A stretch of 64,000 nucleotides of DNA from UBA6263 sp049305865 (GTDB lineage: Bacteria > Patescibacteriota > Gracilibacteria > Absconditabacterales > Absconditicoccaceae), in the NCBI GenBank assembly GCA_049305865.1, contig JBAQPP010000007.1, positions 50,711 through 114,710 on the forward strand, given 5' to 3'. Both the position numbers and the translations under genes were made by a program. How positions within the stretch are numbered: the first letter of the stretch is position 1; each line of letters opens with the position of its first letter. The notes beneath the pieces are model-generated. The model searched no databases. It had not been told where the DNA came from and saw only the letters and a list, made by a program, of their open reading frames with translations. This document shows positions 23,306 to 34,866 of this stretch, one piece after another.

Positions 23306-26122
23306 TTATAATTGGGGGTTTTCTATTTTATTTTTACCTTTTCATCATAATATTCTTTCTGGGCGATTCTTGGTTTTACCTATCTTATATATAACATGTT
23401 CTTTGGCTCACTCATATTTCTCAAATTCTGATCTATAGGTTTCTACTCTGACTACTAAATCAGTAGAATTTGCATGCTTCTTTCTAAATTCTTCTAATGT
23501 TTTTAAAAAATCTTCATAAGTTTCGCAATTATCCAACCTAATCTTATCTATACAATTATTACGGCTGGGAAAATCATTTATTTTATGTGCGTAAACATAT
23601 AATTCTTTTCAATGCTCCTTAGCTTCTTTAAATCAAGATAATCATGTTGTACATCTCTGATTTAAAATAACTATTGTATCTCTCTTATATTCGAAATTTT
23701 TTGTTATTCATGTATTTCTAGGAATAACTATAGTCCTTGGCATATCAGGATTGATTGTGATAATTTTCAATCATTCTTCGTTCAATTGCTTCTGAGGTAT
23801 AGCTGGAGATATCAATTCTTTGGGAGTTGTAATGATACAATCATGATCTCTGTTTGCTTCCATAAAATTATAAAATATATATGTTCTAAGCATTTCATAA
23901 TTCTTATCTCATATAATATATTTTAATCATTCAGAATTTATTCAATCAACGGAAATTTCAAAATTTTTATGTATAAATAACGGTGTGAATTCTTGTAAAA
24001 CGATTCAATTACTCATAAGATCTTTATCTTTAAAACACATTATATTCAAAAATTTATTTATTTTTTCATTTTCAGTTAGATTTGATCAATTATTGGAAAT
24101 CATATTTTTTATTTTTTCATATTGTTTGAAATCAGAAAGATTAAACATCCTAATATAAGCCAAATATTTATCTGAATCTGATATATCATAAGATTCTAAC
24201 ATATATTCTCAGTTTCAAATACCAAATTTATCTGGAGATATTAAAATAGGATCTATTCATGGTACTTTAAAATCCTTAGATCAAACATATAGATCTGCAC
24301 AAGCTTCTCGATCTCAATGTTCAATAGTATTTTCTAAAAACATATTATTTGTGATATCATATATATTTTTACAAACTATAAAATGAGTTAGTTTTTTTAA
24401 TATATCTGATAAACAAAATATTCTAGATGATTTTTCTTCTATTGAAGATGGTTTTTTATCTTTTATTAACTTTTCTTTTATATCACCATCTAATTTATCT
24501 CCAGTTATATGATATTTCATCATTGATGATATATCATCATATAATAAGAATAAGTTATTCTTTTGTTCTATATCATCTATCATACTTTTACTAAATGTTT
24601 CAATATACATTTTTTCTACAATATATTCCATTATTTCATTTAATACACCTCATACATTAATATTTTGAGATGAATAGAATTCTTTGAAATAAGTATATAT
24701 AGTCCAGATAATATTTTGGAACATAATCAATTGTTGTGAAACATCTTTTCATATATTATTTTGTTCTACTAAACTCAATAAATTGTCTACCAAACTATTT
24801 AGTTCATCATTGTTGTTACTAGTAATTTTATTCAATATACCATAAAAAGAAGTGCTATTCTCTTGATTTAAGTCTTTGTAAGATTGCTTTAATAAATTAT
24901 CTATAGAAGAAATAATATTTTCAAATCATTTGAAACTTATAGTTTTTTTTTCGTTAAATAAATTGACTATTTTCTGTAACTTTTTGATTTCTTCTTTATC
25001 AAGCATAATATATTTGGCATAATTTTCTCTTAACTTTGGATCATCCATTATTTTATCTCGTTCTTCAGCAGATTTTGTGCCCTCTATTTCTTTAGAAATT
25101 TTTCAAATAGGGAGATTATATTCTAATATAATTTTATTTAACATCGCATTTAAATTATTGAATTTTTTTGCATCTGATCTTTTTGTAATTCCATTTGAAT
25201 ATCTTTCTATATTTCCAAAAGATACATCTCATTTTCATTTAAATAATGGATGACATAAAATTTCTCTTATATCTTTTAAATGAGGAAAATATTTCTTATT
25301 TCGATCTATAGTAGATTTATAAATAATATCTAAGTCCTTATAGTTAACTTTTAACTCTATATTTTCTATATCTGTTGGTATATTTAATAATTTTTCTGAT
25401 TCATAATTATTTATAATTCCGTTCAAATTATAGATAATATCTTGTGAATGTTTTAATGAGTAATCTTTCAACTTAGAATCTACAAAATTATTTTTCTCGA
25501 CTGAAAAAGTCACTTTCAATTCATCTAAAATCTCCGGCATATCTTTAAAATCATCAAAAGGATACTGATCTTTTGTTTGAGATTCGAATTCTGTTCAAAG
25601 TTTAGATCTATAATTATCTGTTTTAGCCTCATTATTTGAAAGTATCTTTTGAATTTGAGTTTTTTTAGATTGGATATAAGTATCTAATATATTTTGAAAT
25701 TCTGGCTTTAAAGATTGTTCTAGATTAGATTTTTCATTTTCTAGCTTTTTTATACTTAATTCCATTTTATCGATTTGTACGTTTATTAATGTTTTATTAT
25801 TTTCTAATTCTTCTATATCTTTTTCTAATCTAGATAGATTTTGAGATAATTTCTGAATTTGAGCTTCAATACCCCTGGTTGATAATTTTTGACTTAAAAA
25901 ATCTGCTAGTTTTGTAATTTGATTTTTCTTCTCTGCCATCAAAGGTTGTAAGTAAGAAAGTTCCTTATTTTTGGATAAAATATCATCTTTGATATTATCT
26001 ATATGAATATGTATTTCTGAAATTTTATTATTTATTTCAGCTTTATATTGTTCTTGATCAAATTTTGTATCAGAGCCTCAAAAATTATTTATTAAATAAT
26101 TAGCCAAAAATCTATTATTCAT
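23306..26122 (-). CDS. large unrecognised protein with N-terminal coiled coil
   Basis: 938 residues. Residues about 20-190 are a long coiled coil (QIQKLSQNLSRLEKDIEELE...). The rest is alpha-rich and charged with no membrane helix or known active-site motif that I can see. The last 250 residues (ELISPAIPQKQ; RTIVIPRNTGITKN; CTTGLSGFKEAKEHGKELYV) look like a folded globular domain. Single frame with many UGA glycines. Ends IYKIGKTKNRPERILGGKGK, a basic tail. It forms a pair with the 401-residue protein downstream. Function unknown. Confidence 0.8.
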
Positions 26123-26153
26123 TTATTATATATAAATTATAAATATATTGTTT

Positions 26154-26220
26154 TGTCAATATAATAAACTGACAATAAAATTCAAGTTATTATTGACTTT
26201 TTATAGTAAATAGTTATATG
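26154..26220. promoter_or_regulatory. divergent promoter region
   Basis: Plus strand: TTGACT (26193-26198), 16-base spacer, TATATG (26215-26220), serving the gene at 26238. Minus strand: TTGACA (26159-26154) upstream of ATG 26122, with only a poor -10 (TTTATA at 17 bases). Confidence 0.5.
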
Positions 26221-26237
26221 GAGAAAAAATAAAAAAA

Positions 26238-26576
26238 ATGTTAGTGGTAGCTATATTAAAAATTAACCGCGATTTGCCTTTTTACAACTATTACTTAGAT
26301 CTAGCAAATTATTTAATAGATGAAAGTTATCTACTATTAAATGATGAGGGATGCCTGTTGAATACTGATGATAAAATCAACGAAATCGAGGCAGCTATTG
26401 CTAGCGCAATAACTCACTTCTTAAACGAAAAAGATCCAAGTAAAAAAAATGAAGTAAAGGTTAAGGGGTTTGTTAAAAAAAAGATTAGAGTTCAAAATAG
26501 ACTGTCTGAATTAAAGATCTGTTTTGAAAAAAGAAACCTACTGAGGGTTTCTAGAGAATGATGGAATGGTTTTTAA
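26238..26576 (+). CDS. small hypothetical protein
   Basis: 112 residues, predicted helical and soluble (INEIEAAIASAITHFLN; KKIRVQNRLSELKICFEKR). UGA is read once near the end (SREGWNGF), so a standard-code reading would truncate it by five residues. No family recognised. It is alone on the plus strand between two minus-strand blocks, with a promoter directly upstream. Its stop is 15 bases from the convergent exonuclease III stop. Confidence 0.7.
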
Positions 26577-26590
26577 CTGTTTCATTTTTT

Positions 26591-27379
26591 TTATAAATCC
26601 AATTCTAAACTGATTGGACAATGATCAGATCATTCAACTGAAGTATGATGAATAATATTTTTTATCTTAGGTACTATGTCTTGAGATACTCGAAAATAAT
26701 CTAATCTCCGACCTATATTTCTGTGTCTAGCTCATGCACGATAAGATCGTCGAGTATATTGATCTTTCAAATCTGGGTTAAAATAACGAAATATATCAGT
26801 ATATCCATTCCCCAATAATTTATCCATTTCTGCTCTCTCAATAGGAAGAAATCAGATTGAATTTTTATTTTCTTGTGGTCTAGCAATATCTATCTCACAA
26901 TGGCATATATTAAAATCTCAAGTAGTTATAATATTTTCTCATTGGGCTCTAAGTTTATTGATATAATGGATAAAGTGTTCATAAAACTTCAGTTTATAAC
27001 TAAGCATTGGGGTTCAATCAGATTTATCTCATCAATTGGGGAAATATATGTTTAGTAGAGTGAAATTGTCAAACTTAGTCTCTACTACCCTACCATCTTC
27101 ATGGAAATGTTCTATATCTTCAAAATGAGACTTGGAAGAAATCAAATTTAAATTTTTTTTATAAAATGTTGCTGTGCCAGAATATCATGGTTTGGTTCAA
27201 ACATGCCAAACTCGGTTGTAATCTGCCATATGATAACGAAATTCTGCTGGAAGCTGAGATTCAAAAGCCTTGGTTTCTTGTAGACAAATTATATCTCGAT
27301 CGTTTTTTTTGACCCGATCATAAAATCATTTTTGTACGACTGCTCTTATTCCATTTACATTTCGTGAAGCAATTTTCAT
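26591..27379 (-). CDS. xthA: exodeoxyribonuclease III / AP endonuclease
   Basis: 262 residues, typical length. MKIASRNVNGIRAV (catalytic Asn), DIICLQETKA (metal Glu), NIYFPNGGDKS, TGDFNICHCEID (Asp/Asn pair) and a final EGSDHCPISLEFDL (catalytic Asp-His) are the full exonuclease-endonuclease-phosphatase set. It repairs abasic sites in base-excision repair. The usual SWNVNG has R instead of W. Last gene of the long minus-strand run that starts at 37342, 29 bases after corA. Confidence 0.97.
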
Positions 27380-27408
27380 TGTATAATATCTAATAGTAAA
27401 TTTTAAAT

Positions 27409-28335
27409 TTATTTTTTTAGAAAATATTTACGTAGTATAATAAACGTAATATAAGCTATAACAAAGCATAATACAAGAAATAATGGATAGGCGAATTTTC
27501 GATTATCTGGACCAGTCATCATACTTCGTTCTGACATTCATCATATACCAGCTATCAAAGTTAGTGGCATAAAAATTGCATTTACAAATGTTAATCTAGT
27601 AATGGTATCATTATTTTTTATTCATACAAATGTATCATAAGCTCCCATGAGAGAATCTATTCTTTCTGATAATACATTTATAATATTGATTACTTTACGA
27701 AGCTTCACCTTAAGACTATTAAAATACATATTTAGATGCTTATCATTGAGATTTTTTACATGAGCAATCAGATCAATAATAATATCATCTTGTGAAAGAA
27801 AATTGTGTTTGATAAATATTTTATTTAAATCATGATTTAGTAAATCTTCTACTAATCACTTTTCTATCTTTCTATCGGCAATATTATTTTGTATTGTAAG
27901 AAGTGCTTTTGAAGAAATAGATAAAGATTTTATAGTCTTATCATAAAACATGTCTATAATCCTATATAATATATAATATGGAGAAGTCTTGTATTCTTCG
28001 CCAATTTCTTCTGATTCAGATTTTATGGATTCACAAAGATAATTGAAAGTCTGAGATTCTAATGAGGTTGTAGTGATAATATAATTATCTCATATAATAA
28101 CATCCAATTCGTTTAGAATGTATTTCTGCTCGTTGGCTACATATTTTGTAAATGTAAGAGCAAGAAAAAAATGTTTACTATTATTGTCGATTTTGGATTG
28201 AGCATTGATTTCCATAAGATCATCAACTATCACCTCATGAAAATCATATTCTTGAGCAAGTTTATTTATTACTTCTCTATCAGGCTCCTGAATATAAGTC
28301 CATTGAGTTTTACCAATCTGGATTGTCTGTTGCAT
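27409..28335 (-). CDS. corA: CorA-like divalent metal ion transporter
   Basis: 308 residues. A cytoplasmic N-terminal domain of about 240 residues with LERI-like helices (SERIDSLMGAYDTFVGIKNN) is followed by two C-terminal membrane helices (about 245-267 and 280-300) and a basic tail, the CorA topology. The selectivity motif after TM1, normally GMN, reads GIGGMSERS, so Asn is replaced by Ser. This could change ion choice. Start at 28335 is 2 bases after the stop of the 78-residue Cys protein. Confidence 0.92.
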
Positions 28336-28337
28336 AT

Positions 28338-28574
28338 TTATTTCAAAGAAGATAAATTTGTTGCTTTATATTTTTCAATTAATCATTTCCAATTATCTAA
28401 AGATAATCTATCCATATTTCAATGTAATACTTCTCATGAGATGAATTTATATAACATATATGGTACCGCACATTCAGAACATCTTGTTCATCATCAGAAA
28501 GTACATCATCAATTTTCTTCTCGAAGATTTAAACAAAATTTTAATTCTCAAATATATACTGATTGATTTTGCAT
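28338..28574 (-). CDS. small cysteine-containing protein, possible zinc binder
   Basis: 78 residues. Four cysteines in the first half: one at residue 14, then CTFGGGTRCSEC at about 24-35, a CxxC-like pair with glycine-rich spacer made of UGA codons. This looks like a small zinc ribbon, but no family could be named. It lies between a DUF6941-like gene and corA with 2- and 10-base gaps, so it is co-transcribed. A standard-code reading loses it completely. Confidence 0.72.
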
Positions 28575-28584
28575 AATATCATAA

Positions 28585-28968
28585 TTATTTTAAATTTTTT
28601 TCTACTTCAATTGAATATCTATTGATTTCTTTTCATCTATGATAAATAGAGAATCTAAGTTCTCAGGGTCCCTTGATTTCAATACCCTGAAAAATATTTA
28701 TCCACTTATGTTTTAATCTATCGTTAAAATCTACCATAACTTTATCTGTTTTGATTAGGTTTTCATTATTAGATAATTTCCATTCTATCTCAATTTTAGA
28801 TAGTTCTTCCTTAGTTCTTTCAAAAAATGCTAACATAGCGATTTTATTTACTACAAAAGGAAATTCAGCACCTGAAAATTTTTCTAAAACATTGTATATA
28901 GAAGCCAGTCAAGTAATCTGATCTAATGTTATTCATTCTGAAAGAATTAAATAATTACATCTTATCAT
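28585..28968 (-). CDS. conserved hypothetical protein, DUF6941-like
   Basis: 127 residues. MIRCNYLILSEGITLDQITG then LASIYNVLEKFSGAEFPF and KIAMLAFFERTKEEL follow the pattern of the DUF6941 family: an N-terminal beta strand, then a conserved gap to FP and an aliphatic strand. Role unknown. Its predicted beta-sandwich C-terminus ends IEVEKNLK. It follows the GNAT gene after 1 base. The family match rests on memory of the pattern, so it is moderate. Confidence 0.75.
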
Positions 28969-28969
28969 T

Positions 28970-29443
28970 TTATTTATTATTTTTAAAATATTTATTATTT
29001 TTTAATATATCTTCTATATTACCTGCCATTAAAACAAATTTCTCTGAATCGTAAAATCAAAGTTTCTTATATCGTTTATATTGGTAACTATCTCTGAAAG
29101 TATAGAATTCTCGGAACCTTACGCCAAAATTTTTATGTGCATAATCCATACCATAAAAAAATAATTCCTTACCAATACCTTGTTTCTGATATTTAAGATC
29201 AATAACCAAATCTCAGTCTATAAGTATATTCCCATTATAAAATGGCTTAATATCAGAAAACAATAATCATACTATTTTTCAATCTAATGTTGCCTTTAGT
29301 TTAAGTTTTTTGGTAAATCGATAATTTATCATATCTTTACTTTTTGCTAGCGTCCATTTTTCTCATTCCGCATTGTAAGATTTCATATATATTTTTGCTA
29401 AATCAAGAAGATCATCTTTTTGTGCCTTGATAATTTTTAGCAT
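28970..29443 (-). CDS. GNAT-family N-acetyltransferase
   Basis: 157 residues. The acetyl-CoA binding motif A is DLVIDLKYQKQGIGKELFFY (Q-x-x-G-I-G), preceded by IVGLLFSDIK and followed by VRFREFYTF and YKKLGFYDSEKF, the normal order of GNAT motifs. Substrate unknown. Only 2 bases from the AlaRS-like gene upstream, so it may share its transcript but need not share its function. Confidence 0.9.
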
Positions 29444-29445
29444 AA

Positions 29446-30381
29446 TTATTTAAATATATCTAAAACTTTAGGGTCTCTACCTTGAATCATATTTTCATTT
29501 CATCATCATTTGAGTCAAACTTTAGTTGATAATTCTTTTGCTTGCTTGGAATCAGATAGAATTAGAAAATTTCACTGATCATTGTAAATTAAAATATTTC
29601 ATGTTGAGAAAATTGATTTTGCATGGAAAGAAATATTTTTAAATTCTAAATCAGCATTTAATTTAATTATTTTATCAAAATTTTGATCAGATTTGGATTG
29701 TATATTTTTTAATGTATTTATAATCATTTGTGTTTCCAAAGATTCTATCTTGGATTGCATTTCCTCATATTCTCTCATAGTTTTATCTAGTTTATCTTGC
29801 AACTGAGTTGGAGTTTTGATTCATAGTTTATTAACTGTAATATCTAGTATAGATTGAACTTCTTGAATCTTTTCTGATACTTTAGGACCGGTAAGCGCTG
29901 TAATCCTCTTGATACCTGAAGCAACGGCTTCCTGTCAGATAATAGCAAAACATCAGATATCTTTTGTATTGGATACATGAGTTCATCAACAAAGTTCTAT
30001 GGAGATATTTCACTGTGAATTATATTCTTCGTTTAACTCAGAACGACAAGTAATCTGTACTACACGTACTGTATCGCCATATTTGTCTTCAAAAAACATT
30101 TTAGCACCGAGTTTGGAAGCGTCATCAATATTCATTTCCTGAGTAGTGACATCACAAGCTAGGTAAATAATCTGATTCATATTTTTCTCTATGCTAGCCA
30201 ATTCTTGTTGATCCAAAAGTCTGTCTGAACTAAAATCAAATCTTAGATAATCATTATCAACCTGACTTCATTCTTGTTTTGTATTTGGGAAAATCTTTGC
30301 TAACTGAGAATGTAGCAAATGTGTAGCTGTATGAGCACGCATTTTTGCAAATCTAGAGCTATGATCGACTATTAATTTCAT
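29446..30381 (-). CDS. detached C-terminal half of alanyl-tRNA synthetase, or AlaX-type editing protein
   Basis: 311 residues. AHTATHLLHSQL (HxxxH, residues 17-21) and ELCGGTHVSNTKDIG (CxxxH) are the zinc-dependent Ser/Gly-tRNA(Ala) editing site. KTPTQLQDKLDKTMREY begins the linking coiled coil, and GLKGGGNENMIQGRDPKVLD is the C-Ala (DHHA1) glycine-rich tail of bacterial AlaRS. The aminoacylation and tRNA-recognition domains (about 450 residues) are missing and the gene starts cleanly at the editing domain, so this is not a local deletion. It is either a split AlaRS beta subunit or a free-standing AlaX-L. No N-terminal half is in the window. Confidence 0.92.
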
Positions 30382-30423
30382 AATATTTAATGTATTAATA
30401 GATTAAAATATCAAATTAAGAAA

Positions 30424-30648
30424 CTATTTAGTTCATGTAGTTATTGCTCATGTCATAGTATTTCATGTCAGATTCAATCAAGTCTGGATTGTAGTTCAAG
30501 TTAAATTTTCTCAAGTCAATTCTCAGTCTGTTGTTTTACTTGGATCTGTTAAATACATTACAGTAACCAATCATGTTGATAGCATAAATACTGCAAAAAT
30601 AATAATAATAAGTACTTTCATTACTTTTTTTTGTCTGTTCATTATCAT
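30424..30648 (-). CDS. small membrane-anchored protein with TG-rich tail
   Basis: 74 residues. A basic start, one transmembrane helix (VLIIIIFAVFMLSTGLVTVMYL), then a tail of Thr-Gly steps: ELTGENLTGTTIQTGLNLTG and so on. The tail resembles the linkers of two other exported proteins here (17309-19123 and 30668-31372). Start taken at ATG 30648; a second in-frame ATG is at 30642. It follows the PEBP gene after 19 bases. Function unknown. Confidence 0.7.
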
Positions 30649-30667
30649 TGTTTAGAATTATAAATAA

Positions 30668-31372
30668 TTATTTTGAATATGTTCAATAAATTTCAGCTGT
30701 TCATAATATATGTGTGCTAGTAATTTCTTCAAATTGTTTAATAGTCATCATTTTATTTGGAAAATTACCATAATTTGTATCCATAGCATATAATTTAAAG
30801 AAATATCTATGAGTTCAGCTTACAACACATGGTCAACGATATTCAGCTTTTCATCGAGAATTTTTACCAATAACAGCCAATAAAGGCGATTTTCATTCAT
30901 CTATCGTTTGTGTATTTATAGATATATTCCAAATCATCCAATGTATCCAATCTCAAGACTGTGTATCTGGGTCATAAACTATCATTGCAAAACTTTGAGT
31001 TAATTTTGGTGCTCCGATTATTTCAAAAGGAGGATTGATATTTTTTCAATAACAAGAATGTTGAACTGGTATTTTTCATTTATTTTGGAATGCGCTACTT
31101 GTAATTGTAAATCATTTACTATCTTTTTTAATTAAAGATATTGCTCAAGTACTTTTAATTAAAGAAACATCTCATGTATTTTTAATTAAATCTATTTCTC
31201 AAGTATCTGCAGCACAAGATTTATCTCATGTATAATTTAAGCTACAAGAATCATTACTTTTTGTATCAGAAGATCAAGTCTGATCTAAAATCGGTTCAAT
31301 TATGGGTGATTTTGAACAAGCAGACAAAAAGATAATTATAAATAAAATAGTAATAACTAATGATTTTTTCAT
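30668..31372 (-). CDS. lipoprotein with PEBP (YbhB/YbcL-type) domain
   Basis: 234 residues. ITILFIIIFLSAC is a lipoprotein signal with lipobox LSAC. A linker of T-G units follows, with a decapeptide-like repeat (TGEIDLIKNT, TGDVSLIKST, TGAISLIKKD). From about residue 90 the phosphatidylethanolamine-binding-protein fold is clear: AMIVYDPDTQSGDWIHWMIW and YRGPCVVSGTHRYFFKLYAM. These proteins bind small anionic ligands. The function in bacteria is poorly defined. Confidence 0.9.
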
Positions 31373-31438
31373 AATAAAAAAATTAAAATATAAATTGTGG
31401 GTTATTGTACAAATTTGTATTAAAATTGCTAATAAATT

Positions 31439-32140
31439 TTACATAAATCACTTTAGATATTTTTGTCTCAAATTTTCTTCAAATTTTTCTATTGCATATC
31501 TAAGCATAGTTCTTGGCATATTTTTGTAATGAATTTTTAGAAATATTTCTTCTTGTATTTGGTTCCTTTTTCAAAGTTCTCTAAGCATTCGTCAAACTGC
31601 CTTGTGTATCAAATCATGTGTGTCTTGGAGTAATATTTCTGCTATTTGAAAGGTATCTACAAATTGATTATTCCTGATAAACGTATAGGTAGCTATGATG
31701 GAAATTCTTCTTTCTCGAAGATTTTTTGATTTAGCAAATGTATATATCAAAGATTTATCTTGATTGAGTAAATAGTTTCAAACTATATTGGGAGCAGATA
31801 AATCTACTAAATCTCGATTATTAACTCTCTTGGAATTTTTAATATAGAATTTGTAAATTTTTTCTTGAAATTGGACATCTCATTTGGAATATTTTTGTAC
31901 TAATATAAGTAAAGCTACTAATCTGTGTTCGTGAATATCTGAATCAAGTAAAGATTGTAAATCTTCAAATCATAAATCTATATATTCTTTGGCAATTTCT
32001 CTTTGGACTGGAACTTTTATTCAAAGAAATTTATCTCACTCACCGTAATCCCCTTTTCAGGTTTTAAAAAATCTAGAAAGTATATCGGCCTGAGTAGGAT
32101 TTGAAAGATTTTTAAGATTAGATTTTAGTTTATCTAGCAT
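31439..32140 (-). CDS. DNA alkylation repair protein, AlkD-like HEAT-repeat
   Basis: 233 residues, typical for AlkD. GIKVPVQREIAKEYIDLGFE, EHRLVALLILVQKY, NNRDLVDLSAPNIVGNYLL and LLQDTHDLIHKAVGWMLREL are the conserved HEAT-like helices. The last one holds the aromatic/acidic residues used to contact DNA. Enzymes of this family remove bulky or cationic alkylated purines. It follows the sulfatase gene stream and its ATG 32140 is 2 bases from the sulfatase stop. Confidence 0.93.
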
Positions 32141-32142
32141 GC

Positions 32143-34647
32143 TTATTTATAGTCCATAACCTGATATAAAGCTTTTTTAATATTAGTAATATTGTCTGTC
32201 ATAAACATCCTTATTCAAATATTATAAAGTTTCTTGAGCTCTTGGATGTCATTGACCGTATAAACTACTAACTCTTTATTCATATCTTTTGATTGTTGTA
32301 TGACCTCTTGTGTAACAAATCATTTTTCTAATAGATAGTATTTGTGTGAAAAATTTGGTATTATATCTATTCCTCATGTATGATATCAGTCCCATCATGC
32401 TTTTATATTTTTTAAAGAACCTATTATATAATTTGCAGTCTTGTCGTATGAGATAAATATTACTTTATCTTGCAGTCAGACTTTTTCTACGGTCTTGATT
32501 GCGTCTAACGTCTGTTGTTCTGCTTTTAAAGGATCATAGACTTTGATCTCAACAAAATAGTAATTGAACATTCATTTGATAGCAGTTAAGACTTCTTCTA
32601 GTGTTTTTATACTTTCTCAGTTTTTTAACAAACAATTTTTTTTTATATAATTTAACCTGTAATCAGATATATTTCAAAATGATTCACAATCGGTTCACAT
32701 GAGATTGGGTCAATGATTAACAATATTTTGATCATCGCTGGTATATGATATATCAAATTCTACTCAATCTGCTCAGTTCTGTTTTGCAGAAAAAAATCAC
32801 TGCAATGAGCTATCTGGAGATGTAGATGGATCTCACCTATGTCATATTATAACGGTGTTTTTTAGAATATCCAAATTTCAAGAAAATAGATTGGATTGAT
32901 ATTTTTGATAAGCATTTAAATATGAGTAGAATTGATTTCATGATATAATATCTCAACCATTTCTAAATTTTGAAAATTCTCAGCTTGATGTAATCAATCA
33001 GTATTTATTGTCGAAATATGCACAATATGTTACTCATCGATTTCTGTTTATTTGATTGGAAAATATATCATTGTATAATGATGAAATCTGGACATATCCA
33101 CTTCATCGATAATCTTTTATAGAATGAAAAAAATCTATATGTTGAATAATATTATTGTTGAAACCGTCAGGTTTAATGCCAGATCCTATAACAGTTGCTA
33201 ATATCTTTGCATAGGCTATTTTACCAAATTTATTTACCTCTTGTTTTGTCAATGGCTGCATTTTTCTATGATCAGAGATTATTATAAGTACTCAGTTATT
33301 GAAGAATCAAACTCTCTTGAGCTTAGAATAAAATGCATATAAATTTTTATCAACATATTCAAACATATCTTTGGACGAATTTCAATACGGAGTATAATAA
33401 GGAGTATGTGATGATATAGTCTGTAATGTAAGAAAGAAATTTCATGTCTGCTGTGATATGAGGTCTATAGCTCAATTATATAGGTAATAGTCTGGAGCTG
33501 AGTCAAAAGTATATTTTCTATCTTTTCTAAATTTTTCTTCTCATATAATTTCTTTATATTGCATATTTTTCAAAAAACTTCTTTGATCAAGAAATTCTAA
33601 TCAAGCAGAGCTAAGAAATATGGTATTAAATCATAGTTTATTAAAAAAAAGCGGTAAAGTATCTGTATAATTTCTATATTTAAAATATCATTTTAATTCC
33701 TTGGAAGTAGGAGAATATCGTGGTTCTACTCATTGTAAAATCGATATATGTGCGTTATCTGATGTACATCAGTTTGATATTACGTTTGTAAATGTTGTTC
33801 ATTGAGATTGTATCTTATCAAAATATGGAAAATTATTATTTAATCAGCCTACTCTTGCAGAATCAGCAGCGGAAAAAGATTCAGCAAAAACAAGAATAAG
33901 ATTTAACTTTTTATTTTGTCATTTTATGATATTGAAATAATCTTCATAATTTGTTTTCTCATTTGGGATATATAACAAGTTATTTGGAGAAAGATATTCG
34001 ATTATAGAATCATAATTAAAACTTAATATATTTTGCTGCAATCTAAAATCTGAGGAACTACTTACTTTAGTGATAAATAATGACAATGAAAAGATGAATA
34101 GACATACCGTAAAAATTAAATTTTTCTTATTTGTATTCTTAGAATATCTTTGAGCATTAAAAAATATTAATAAAAATATAGCGAATCCTATAAGTAATAT
34201 TCATATATAAGAAAACATTAAAGATACATCTGACCAATCCATCAATCAATATAGATCTAGAATTGAAAGCCTACTTTGAAAAAAGTTTATCACAAAAAGA
34301 TCTATAACAAATATCAAAAAGAAGAGAAAATTAAAAATAGATAATACTGATTTTATAATTTTATTTTTTATAAAAAATATTAGATAAGTTAAGAATCATA
34401 GGAAAGATAATATCAATAGATCGTTTATAAAAAACAACATATAATTAAAAAATCATGTAACTTCTGTTGAATATGTATTATAAGTAATTAGAAATTTTAT
34501 AAAAAGTATCAATATTATAGAAGCCACTACTATTGTTCAATTGATTGATGTTTTGGAATATTTAGAAAAAAATAATCTTAAGTATTGAATAAAATTAAGT
34601 CAAGATTTATTTATTTTTTTATAAAGTTTTTTTATTTTTTTGGGCAT
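32143..34647 (-). CDS. membrane sulfatase (LtaS-like) fused to glycerophosphodiester phosphodiesterase
   Basis: 834 residues in one frame. Residues 1-210: basic start and about five membrane helices. Residues about 245-560: alkaline-phosphatase-superfamily domain with NLILVFAESFSAADSARVG, NGCTSDNAHISILQGV (nucleophile Thr region), SSHTPYYTPY and VLIIISDHRKMQ, as in lipoteichoic-acid synthase-like enzymes. Residues about 598-834: complete GDPD domain with IIGHRGDPSTSPDSSL, GADGVEFDISYTSDDQ, NHGPNL and EIKVYDP. Fusion of a glycerol-phosphate-polymer-type transferase with a glycerophosphodiesterase suggests making or remodelling of a glycerophosphate-containing envelope polymer or lipid (inference). 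Confidence 0.92.
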
Positions 34648-34662
34648 AAATTATTTCAGGAT

Positions 34663-34860
34663 TTAATATTTTTTAGCAGGAATAATTATCCACAATACTA
34701 TATAAAGGAGTACTGCGAATCATCACATGAGACCAAATATAACGAAGATTGCTCTAATAAGAACCGGATCTATATGAAAATACTCTCCGAGTCACGCACA
34801 TACTCATCATATAACTTCGTGCCTTTCATCACGATATAATTTTTTAATTTTTTCTTTCAT
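34663..34860 (-). CDS. PspC-domain protein
   Basis: 65 residues, a single PspC domain: KKLYRDERHEVIGGVCAGLG, EYFHIDPVLIRAIFVIF, then a transmembrane helix ending LWIIIPAKKY. PspC proteins sense or respond to envelope stress. Such short solo domains are common. It lies between aspS (6-base gap) and the sulfatase-GDPD gene (15-base gap), so it may accompany the envelope gene. Confidence 0.94.
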
Positions 34861-34866
34861 GGTGGT

